Of a stretch of 64,000 bases of DNA, positions 54,618-64,000 are shown piece after piece. The notes below the pieces were generated by a model, which saw only the letters and a list, made by a program, of their open reading frames with translations, ran no database searches and was not told the DNA's origin. Location: positions 186,001 to 250,000 of the forward strand of contig NOWV01000005.1 in the NCBI GenBank assembly GCA_003344405.1, written 5' to 3'. Position 1 is the stretch's first letter. Each line of letters begins with the position of its first letter. The position numbers and the translations under genes are program-made. Source of the DNA: Trichoplax sp. H2. Taxonomy: Eukaryota; Placozoa; Uniplacotomia; Trichoplacea.

Positions 54618-56302
54618 GTACGACTGAAGATTGCTTTGTCATTGCACTCTTATATTATTGCAACCTACTAGGAAATCATAAGAAGAATCGTTTACGTATT
54701 CATAATTATTAATAAATCTTTTTGTTTTTCGTTATGACTAGAAAATACGATAACTAAAATTATATAAAACCTGTCTTACTTTAACTACTCCTGTATCCAG
54801 ACTTCACACCAGAGTCTATCAAAGATTACATCGGACTATAGTTGTTTTACATCAAAGGATATACCGGTATTCGATACCGAAACTATTGAGATAAAAGAAA
54901 AATTTATTCAAGCTGAGTTTATTATTGGTGAGGTATGGCTATAGTTATCACATTATGAACAAGACCGAAAACTATCAATATTACTGGCTAAACTGAGAAA
55001 ATAATTCTTGTAATTTCATCGATTGATGATATTAAGCTTCGTTCTTATTCGATGTTTTCATAGTCGCCTTTGGGTAATGGGGTGAATATATAACAAGGAA
55101 ATAATCGTATTAGTTAGAATGGTGTATTAAAATATAGCTGGAGTTGATGATGAATTGTTGCTTTCTTCTTTCAGAGCTATACTTCTAAAATCGTCAGGCC
55201 TCTTCTAATATAATATTGCGGATGCCACTAGAAATGATTTGGCGCATTATAACAATATCCAACTATACCGGTAACCATTTGTTGAAGTTATTAAACTGTC
55301 GATGTATCGCATAGGAATTAATAAACTTACCTAGTCTTCGATTAAAAAAATATCGTTATTTCCGTAGGTTAACAATTGTTTCTACCTTGCATGATCTAAC
55401 TTAATCAATGTCATTTATATGTATCGAAGATTGGTAGCATTATTTTAACATGTGTACTATTAGCTTCCAAACGGATCATCTAATTGTTGATGTCGTATTG
55501 AATTTCCGCTTACCCGTTACCGGCATCTCTTTGTTTTAGGTGCTTATCCAACCGGAAAATGACCTCAAGGGCGAGGTATTGGGAACATTGATTAATGTCT
55601 GGCGGAACAAAAAATCGGATACACGCATAGATAAGATTAACTCTAGCAATAATGACCATCAAAATGAGTGAGAAACTGAGGATACATTCAAACAAGGCTC
55701 GATTAATGAGGTGATTATAGTATAGTTCTATTTGAAAGCATTATCTTTAATTGCAGGCACGGATAGCCTACTAAGTCCTAGTTATAATAGAATTTTTTCC
55801 AGTAGATATTAATGCTGCTGTTTTTGGTATCATGCTCATAATTTGCTTGGAAAAGTTCGTAGACTTTATTACTTCAATTACTGATCAGCTCAAGACATGG
55901 TATTACTACAGCATAATCTAGAGTATCAGTGAGTTCTTGTTGACAGGGTCACTTTATATGTTCGAAGAATTTTCTATAGATCGATTTGAGATCGTTTAAT
56001 ACTGACTTATTGGACTAAATTATTTTAACAATCATCAAAGTATACGTGATATCCTCTATGATCAATATTTTAGTTTAACAATTGGTGGATATTTTTACGT
56101 ATGTGAAAGATGCAAAAAGCTAACAACGGCAACTTTTCTATAAAAGATGGCATCGTTTCTTTATAACGTTTGCTTCTCAGAGTTAAATAAGTCTATTTTC
56201 AAATTAGGATACGATGTATTGTTATATGCGATTCTATCCTTTCGCTATCGATATAGTAAATACTGTATATGCTATCAAGATAATCCTTCTTCGTTCTTGT
56301 AG
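54618..56302 (+). CDS. Candidate unrecognised multi-exon gene (exon islands)
   Basis: Five exon-like islands on one strand, each preceded by an AG acceptor and most ending at a GT: 54618-54700 (TTEDCFVIALLYYCNLLGN), 54801-54932 (44 codons, including FTSKDIPVFDTETIEIKEKF), 55540-55667 (QPENDLKGEVLGTLINVW), 55803-55899 (DINAAVFGIMLIICLEKFVD, hydrophobic) and 56147-56302 (52 codons from ATG to TAG, MASFLYNVCFSELNKS onward). Codon composition is less AT-biased than chance frames nearby. I could not chain all phases, so missing exons, pseudogene decay or coincidence remain possible. No family recognised; a membrane protein is a guess from one hydrophobic segment. Confidence 0.25.
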
Positions 56303-59300
56303 AATTCGATATATTGACTGATGCGACGCAACTCTAACCATATAAATGATGCTAATGACAAGATATAATGTAATGTACCATACATTGTTGTAATTATAGC
56401 AATTTATGAATGCCTCTTCAGCTCTCTCTCTCCGTATATTCACATTGGACGAATTAATAGGAAACTGGAAGCATGTACTAGAGTGATATATCCACTATAG
56501 CTTTACATTTGTATTAAAGCTCTCCACTAATTCCTATAAAAGTACCGAATTTTTTTATTAAATTTTTATTATTTGCATATCCAGCGATGTAACAAGACAG
56601 AATTGTAATATACTGCAATCTATCTGCATACAAGATCACAGAAATCAGTCGATAATAATTAATTATCTGAAACGCATTCTATAATTCTTCTACACATGTG
56701 GATTCTAATTCTCATCAAATTGTATCATGTTTAACTAAGAACCGGAAAAGTCCTATTACTTTGTTGCTTATTTATAGCATACATAAGGTGAGATATAATG
56801 TTTAGGATTGTAAAGATATTAGAAAGAAATGAATTCCTATAGCCGTTGTGGATATTTTTTCTATAAATTGAAACGTCGCACTAAATACGTCTGCTGACAT
56901 AAACTATTCGTTGAAATTTTTTATAAAATACTATTTCTTATGAGATATTGATACATGTGCGTATGATATGGATGACAAAATGTTATTTGGCAGTAACTAA
57001 CCACAACGACTATCACAAGAATTACTTCATTTATCTTTGGAATAAAAATTGAGATACGTACAGAGTTTATTGATTATTTTATCTGAAGTCATTCATAGCT
57101 TACAACCAAGATGAGATAGAAGTTACAGAACAAGGTTGCTATTAAACGTGTTAATATCAGTACTTTAAATTAGACGGTAAAATATCAAATAGTTCTATCC
57201 TAGGTTATCGCTTGATTTAATTAAACGTGTTTATATGTCTATGACGAAATTTAAACACACAGTACCAACATAAATCGACAGAATCTCATTTTATTGCTTG
57301 CTACTATAATATTTAGCGGCTCATTTGTTGCATAGTGTTTAACTACGGTACATTTTTGGTCCAAATTTTAAATTAAATTACATTTTTAAAAAATTTCTTG
57401 CTCCTCTTGAAACAGGTAAATAACATGATGATATAGGAGTGTATAAATTTCGTACGGATAAGTATTTTATAAAATAATTTTTAATAAGTCTGGATATCTT
57501 CGCCACTTTATTCCTTTACGTAGGTATATCACTTTTTGACGAAGACTAGACGAAATAATGCTCAGACTACATGAAAAATTGAAAAGTATACGTACTTTTA
57601 CCGTATCTTGCATTATTCTTACCCATGCAAGCAATCGATCCTATCTTATGTTCTATATTTGAAAAGAGTAATATGAAACTAGAGCCTATTATAAGTACTT
57701 GTCATGGTAATCGTGCCGCGATAAGTAATCTTATATATGTAAATTGTTAATAAATATAGAATTGTTAAATAAATTCAATTTCTGGTAAGAGCTAGTGGAT
57801 TAGTTTGATACTTAACTTATGAGAGCTCAAAAGTCAGAATGTGTTCGTGAATAATCTTGCGTTACATGCGCTCTAATATATTTTAAAGTAGAGCATGAAG
57901 TTATACAAATTTAGATCTAAGAATATATCACAGCGGATATTGTTTAGTAATGTTCAATTCCATTTATATGTTGTATACTCTGTAGCTGCTTGCGAATAAA
58001 GTTGAAAGATGTAAAAGCGAGTTGCTTTTATAATAAAGAGAGTTCTAGATTTGATCTTACAGTAGTAAAGACTGATGTTTGTGTTTAGCTGCAGTTGGAA
58101 GCAGTTCCTGTGTTACAAAAGTGGTTGTAACAGTACTGTATTTCGTGCGTGAACTAAATCTATAGCTTCACTGTTTGAAGATACGAATAGGTGTGATCTA
58201 TTAGAACCCAACTCTTAATAGACATTATATAAAGCGCTAACTTTAAATGTATAGTCTTCACAGTTACTAATAACTTAACTATCGAAAAATTGCAAAGAAA
58301 TAATCTATCACGTATTCTTTAAGAACATCATTAATTAAAATTTAAATTTTAATGTAAAATTGTTTATTATTTTGCCTGTTTTTGTGCGAATGCGATTAAG
58401 GAATTTAATTCATTAGTCATATTGTATTAGTAAAAATGATCTAATGAATATTTTCATGTGACTAATAATATAAATTAGTTAAGCTTTGCATTATAATTGT
58501 TATTACAGTTTAAACAATCAAGTTAAGAAAATTACTTAAACGAAACGTTAACTAGGCTTAGCAATTATATAATTATTAAAGTTAAAAAAAATTAAAATTA
58601 GACAAAATCAAACTGCATCAGTCAATTCATTTTCATCAGCTAAATGGGTTGACATTTTTTAAATTTCGGAAGTTATAATTGACTGATATCTTCTTATAAT
58701 ATCAGTTCGTGACAGTATGATGTAAAAATATTAATCTACCTCTTCACAATCAATTATGAAGCATGAAATTAGTAGATGCAGTATAAAAAGTGCTCAAGTT
58801 CAACTTGTCGATTTTGTGTTGAAAAATTATTGATGTACAGCAAACTCATTAATTATTTTTAAGTGATGGCATTAGGAAAGTCTAATTAGCAAATGTCCTT
58901 GGATGATCTTCCATAATAATAAAATAAAAATGGCATATAGAAAAAATTACTAATTATCTATCTTAATTCATAATTCAGCTATAGGGCTAAATTGATGATA
59001 TGATTAATTAATTATATTAATTATCAATATTGGCAATCTTAGTTGAATATACTATCGTTACCATATCTATACCTATTCATACGATATCTGTTTGGATAAA
59101 GTAATCGTAAGAAAATAGGAAGTAATAGTAGGAAGAAAGTCAAGAAACAAGAAAGGAAAATAAAGATTTAATGGTAAGGTGAGTATTTACTTTAGTTCGA
59201 ATATCTCATGCATCGAAATTATTCTCTATCCAATATATTAGCAGTGCCCATACTTGCGATCAGAAAGTAAGAAATTATGGCTGTAGTCCTATAGTGATTA

Positions 59301-59463
59301 TGTATTCCGTTAAGATGAATACCAACGTATAGACTATATACCAAGCAGAGTAGTTTATACCGATAATTTTATTCTTTTAATTTACTATTGGCGTTAAACC
59401 TTGTTGAGGTGCGGTATTTATCAGCTTGAAAACCACCGTAACAACTAACTTTATGTGTTTACT
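56303..59463. other. Intergenic spacer
   Basis: AT-rich DNA downstream of the zinc-finger gene; it should contain its 3' UTR near 59.2-59.46 kb. No coding exon or clear repeat is seen. Confidence 0.5.
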
Positions 59464-61437
59464 TTAATAGTAGCCAGCAAAGTTTCTAGGTCTCTTTCTT
59501 CTATTTCCATGATAATAATGGCCATTAGAGGCAGGACGTTTTGGATGAGTGAATTTGTCATGACTATTCCTTTCGTAATAATTATTGCGTGTGTTCGAAT
59601 GGTGATGGCGATATCGATCACCATTATTATTATTGTCTAGTCGATGGCTATTACTATCATGGGAGCGCATATCAGAGGTAGATTTAGAGTGCCTATTGCT
59701 TTCATGAATTTGATTTTTCAAATTGGTTACAGAATTCATTAAAGAGGATGCCGCAGGATTAGTAATAGGATGAACATTGGTTTTCGATGGCTTAATATCT
59801 TGACTATCGTTATTTTTATTATTATTTTGCAATCGGTTTTCATTGGGTCGGTGATTGGATCCAGACAGTTGAATATCCCTATCATGATAGTTATTGATTG
59901 CATTGGTGGATGTTGACGAATTGCGATGATTTACATTATTATTATTGGTATTAGCATTGGTGTTGGTGTCCATATTGTCGAGATGGCCATCATTAGCTCG
60001 AGTTGCAGTTCCTTTAGCATGATAGGTACTAAGATGTTTCTTAAGTGAAATAGCACTAGTAAATGTCATCGAGCATAAAGAACACTGTATTAATCCATGT
60101 TGACGATTATGTTCATCAAGTTCAGTAACAGTATTGAATTTTTCCGAACAAGTTGAGCACGGATAAACTTGAGAGCCATTACTTTCTGAATTACTGGAAA
60201 TATTAACATCAACTTCATCCACTGAGTCAGGATTATCGATTCCATGTTGAATGATCAGATGGCGCTTTAAGGATAATTTATTACTAAAAAATTTTCTACA
60301 GTAGCTACATCGATAAGCGCCGGAGTGTTTCTTAACATGTTCACGTAAATAATAAACGCTAGTAAAGGATTTCGAGCAAGAATCGCATGAATAACGTAAT
60401 CGGCCAGAACGTACAGTAATTGCAGAATCCTTATTGATATCGTTATCATCGTTTTTATCCATATCTAATTCCTGTTGATCATCATCGCCTCGATCATTGA
60501 GTAATTCTTTCGATTGGCGAGTAATCATTCTCCTAGTAATCATACCTCTTTCAGGTTCTGCATCAACTAGATGATGATTTATATCGACGTGATTACTTCT
60601 ATGATGGCCTTCTGTTCGCGCAGCTTTACCAATTTCCGCATCATTTTCTACTTCCTCATCATCATTTGTATTAACATGGTTGTTCTCATTCGCATGCCCA
60701 TTACTTGGATGCACAATTTTATCTTGATAGTCACGGCGTGTTTGAGTTTGATCCTGATTGCTATTTTGATTGGCAAATAGTGGTACATTACTCTCATCGT
60801 AGTGATTTTGTCGTGTCATTGCCATTCCATTGGTGTTATTACTTGTTGCAGTAAGATGGTGATTTTCTTCAATAGGATGAAAGCGGTGATTGGTGATCGT
60901 ATTGACCATGTTAACATCTTTACTCGATGGATTAGAAGTCTCACGATGGTTAAGAGGATGTTGTGCTGGTTGTGGTTGTTGTTGAGTTTGTTTAACCGCT
61001 TTTTGAAAGCTGTAAAATTCTTTTTCATGATATTTTTTCATATGCTTGTTGACTGCCGAGATACAACTGAATGGTTTGCTGCAAAATTTGCATACACATG
61101 AACTTGGCTGGTTATGCATTTTAACGTGAGCTTTCATGTAGGTTAGGCTAGTAAATTGTTTATTACAGATTTCACATTCGTAATAATTTTTACCACTTTC
61201 ATCTTCGCCCACTTTACTAATAAATGAGGATCGTTTAGCACTATCTTGTGAATCGTGATTATCACCGTTACTGCTGGTTGCTGTTGGAGTGGTAGTAGTA
61301 TTGCTAGAATTGTGCTGGCTGTTGTTATTAGCATTGATGGGAATAGTACGATAGCCATCTTTCTCTCGGCTAGGTGTTGATGTGGTTAATTTTTGACTGT
61401 TTTGTTGATTCAGACTAGATCGATTACCCTCCATGGA

Positions 61438-61470
<33 letters not shown>

Positions 61471-62023
61471 GAACAAGTCATCATCGCTATGAGAGCTAGA
61501 ATTCATGGATGGCAGGTGATTAGGATAATAATTAGCATGATAGCGAAAATGACGGCTTTGCCGGTCTTCTTCATTATTACTGGCTATCGATGAATCATTT
61601 CGAGAATGGTAGTATTGTCGACTTTGCTCCTCAGAGCGATGGATAATTGGATGAGTGGATGCTATAATGTGCTTGCTATGATCGGCTGTATCGCTATGAT
61701 TCGATGTTCTATCATCATCAGCAACTTCGCCATCGGCATGTTCATCATCGGGTGATATAACTCCGTTATGATAATCTTTAATATGCTTATTGAGTGAGGA
61801 TGTACAACTGAAAAGTTTATTGCATTCAGGGCAACGGAAGGAATCAGGTATCTCATGAACACGAATATGCGCTTTCAAATAAGAATTACTGCTAAAAGAT
61901 TTACCACAATATTTACATGTAGGTGATCGCTTTAACATACTAGGTGATAATTCTTGTCGTTCATTGTTGGCAAATTTAACGGGCGATAGACGTTGTATAT
62001 TAGAATTATTTTGCTGTTGATGC

Positions 62024-62057
<34 letters not shown>

Positions 62058-62976
62058 GCTGCTGCTGCGGCTGCTGTTGTTGTTGTATCAGTAAACCACT
62101 AGCGTTGGCAATGGCGTAGCTGCCATCGATAACATATTTGCCGGCTGCTACTGGATATTGTGCAAGGCATGGTACATGTGAATAAGGATCCATGATTGCT
62201 GCCGCTATTGGATTGTGCCGATTGGCAGCAGAATAAGTGTAAAGGCTTGGATCAACGAGTGGTCGAGGTAGGCAATTATTTAAAACTGCAGCATTGCTTC
62301 TATCATAGACTTTGGAAAGATTGCTGCTACTATCATTACTGTTTGTATCTTTGTCTTTCTTTTCTAACCCATTCATAACATGATCACTGTTTTCCTTGTC
62401 TTCTTCAGCTTTTCCTCTTGCTGGATTATTTTCGCCTACTTTGCTCGTTTGATAACTACGTAATGATTCTTTTCGAGTACTGATATGATCCCGTTTACTT
62501 TGATCGTTTTCTTCGCCCTCTTCGTTATCATCAGCAAGCAATACTAACCAAGCGATAACACTGGATGTTAGCGTAGCTACGGAAGAAGCCATGGCGATGT
62601 TGAGTGTTTCGCCTAATGATGATGATTGATCTAAGTCAATGGATGATTTAACAACTTCATCTGCCCATAACGTTAACTGAGCTAAAGAATAACGGACGTA
62701 ATCCAATTTTGAAGTGAATTGATCGGAAGATGCTTGAGAGGAAATTCTGTTTAAATTATATGAAATATTTAACAAGCATTTTTGCATAGAATGGTAAGAT
62801 TCTTTGATTAAATTGGCTTCATCGGGGTTTTCAGTTGTAGACCTTTTATACCCAACTGGACTAAATTTATCTGCAAAAATAACGATATCATGGCAGATTG
62901 AGGTGATTTCGCCAGCTGTACAATCGTCATTACCCAAGAGTTCTTGTAATTTTTTTAATGACACAGCCGTTAATTC
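59464..62976 (-). CDS. C2H2 zinc-finger protein, eight fingers in four pairs, large last exon
   Basis: One exon of 3.5 kb, probably a nuclear DNA-binding regulator. The frame opens after an acceptor (CAATTTAG|GAATTAACG) at 62976, and the first apparent start codon in the frame is GTG at 62964, so the true start is on an upstream exon outside or near the window end. Counting from that GTG the exon has 1166 residues. Residues 1-145 form a helical region without a recognised domain. PolyQ is at 294-318 and polyN at 499-509. Fingers: C350/H370, C378/H399, C597/H617, C625/H646, C860/H880, C886/H907, C936/H956 and C961/H982. In every pair the first finger ends H-x3-H and the second H-x4-H with a KH...YH or RH...QH ending. 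Long Ser/Asn/His/Asp-rich linkers separate pairs. The C-terminus is basic (NRRKRPRNFAGYY), a possible nuclear signal. No orthologue is named. Confidence 0.9.
62011..62087 (-). repeat. CAG/CAA microsatellite encoding polyQ
   Basis: Trinucleotide run inside the zinc-finger exon, mostly CAA with some CAG on the coding strand and single Pro and His interruptions. A second trinucleotide run (AAT/ATT) at about 61438-61471 encodes polyAsn. Confidence 0.95.
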
Positions 62977-62984
62977 CTAAATTG

Positions 62985-63230
62985 ATCAAAGGATAATGTT
63001 ACTATTGCAAGATGGTTTATTAAGATAGTAATTAACAGATATTATGCAATGAATTGCAACTTTGTAGATAATTGGATAATGTTAATATGCCAAAGATAGT
63101 TTATTGAGGTTGTAATTAACAGACATTATGTAATGAATTGCAACATTTTAGGATGGGATATTTAGACTTGATTGATCAATGGATAAAATTATTATTGTAA
63201 AGACATTTTACTGAGGATTTAGTCTGCTTA
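62985..63230. repeat. Tandem repeats upstream of the zinc-finger exon
   Basis: Two clear units and a decayed third. The shared blocks are GATAATGTTA, GTTTATT-AG, GTAATTAACAGAYATTATG and AATGAATTGCAAC, starting near 62992, 63076 and 63180 with period about 85-105. It lies within the presumed last intron of the gene. Confidence 0.7.
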
Positions 63231-63327
63231 TGATATGAATACAAATTGCAGTACCGGCTGCAAATTATAGGTTAACGATCCTTTTACCAGAGTTTGCTAA
63301 GCGCAAGATCACCATTTTATATATTAA

Positions 63328-64000
63328 ACTATTCCCCAACTTTCCTCACTCTAGCTGACGTGCAAAATTAAATTAGTTGTAATCGGCAAAGCTCTACAAC
63401 TGTCCATTTGAAATTGGAAATTTTCCGCTTTGTGGGTCCATCTATTCAACCTAATTATGGCTATAGTCGCAACCTGAAAGTTCATTTACCAAACTTTACT
63501 ATAAAAGTATAAGATTAACCTTTGCAGGTTAAAACTATTCCCAATTTCCCGAGTGTTGATGGCAAAATCCGGTTGATACGGTAGGAATGCGCAATGGTCA
63601 ATACAATCTGATAATGCCAAGATTTATTGTAAAAGAACGGGCTGACTATAGTATGAATTTAAAAACTATCCAAGCGTTCTGTTAAACACACATGGATTAA
63701 AATACAGCGGAAGGATTCTCTATATATTATCAAGGATGGATATAATAATTAGATAGAGTAAACTAAAATATATATATATATATTTATCGATGATGAATAG
63801 AATCATTAGATAGACTAAAGTATAACATAAATGTGCGTATGCTGTATATATCGATAATGAATGTAATAATCAGATAGAGTAAACTATAATATATATTTAT
63901 CGATGATGAATATAATACTGTAATTAGATAGGGTCAAACTATAACTTATTTTTTCACCTAGTTGTAGAACTATTTCTAATTTCCCGGCTATCAGTGACAA
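63328..64000. repeat. Dispersed AACTATTCCCAATTTCCC repeats
   Basis: Related segments at 63328-63370, 63531-63575 and 63968-64000 share AACTATTCCCAATTTCCC followed by a degenerate GTTGATGGCAAAAT; the last copy runs off the window. These suggest a larger repeat unit continuing to the right. Confidence 0.55.
63730..63945. repeat. Four-unit tandem repeat, about 50-70 bp
   Basis: Units share ATCGATGATGAATATAATA, ATTAGATAGAGTAAACTATA and an AT-dinucleotide run. They begin near 63733, 63788, 63849 and 63899. Spacing varies mostly through the AT-dinucleotide stretch. Confidence 0.82.

Noticed and set aside
60571-61593. Several frames of 60-100 codons opposite the zinc-finger exon
   Set aside because: Shadows of the long coding exon; Ile/Met-rich translations of the antisense of Asn/His/Asp codons.

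Overview
This is a window of nuclear DNA from an animal. It is strongly AT-rich, its genes are split by short GT-AG introns, and the coding exons match metazoan proteins: MEAK7, gamma-SNAP, casein kinase II alpha, PM20D2, DGAT1 and a long C2H2 zinc-finger protein. The compact genes, AT bias and close similarity to vertebrate proteins fit an early-branching animal such as a placozoan. That placement is inference; nothing here proves the species.

Layout. 1-1580 (+) is the 3' part of MEAK7. 2675-6023 (-) is gamma-SNAP in 13 exons. 8481-12361 (-) is an extended short-chain dehydrogenase in 8 exons whose active-site tyrosine is replaced. 15644-19177 (-) is CK2 alpha in 11 exons, divergent from intronless PM20D2 at 20672-21883 (+). 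23504-28570 (-) is DGAT1 in 16 exons. 32267-36317 (+) is a roughly 12-pass membrane protein made of three four-pass modules, which I cannot assign to a family. 36.3-50.0 kb is gene-poor. 50014-51763 (+) is a domesticated LTR-retrotransposon-type integrase in two exons. 54.6-56.3 kb (+) holds exon-like pieces of a possible unrecognised gene. 59464-62976 (-) is the large last exon of an eight-finger C2H2 protein with polyQ and polyN runs.

The six conserved split genes (MEAK7, gamma-SNAP, the SDR, CK2 alpha, DGAT1 and the membrane protein) were joined exon by exon by hand. Reading phase is kept at every junction, and the predicted lengths are close to family norms: gamma-SNAP 310 aa, CK2 alpha 366, SDR 362, DGAT1 about 463. 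The genes are independent units rather than an operon: mTOR signalling, SNARE recycling, a kinase, a dipeptidase and triacylglycerol synthesis.

The most unusual non-gene signal is a family of TACTG/CAGTA tracts, often forming the perfect palindrome GTACTGTACAGTAC. They are concentrated in the upstream regions of gamma-SNAP, CK2 alpha/PM20D2 and DGAT1 and are nearly absent from the gene-poor half. Between CK2 alpha and PM20D2 they are embedded in a six-unit minisatellite. They could be a shared promoter element or a promoter-seeking repeat.
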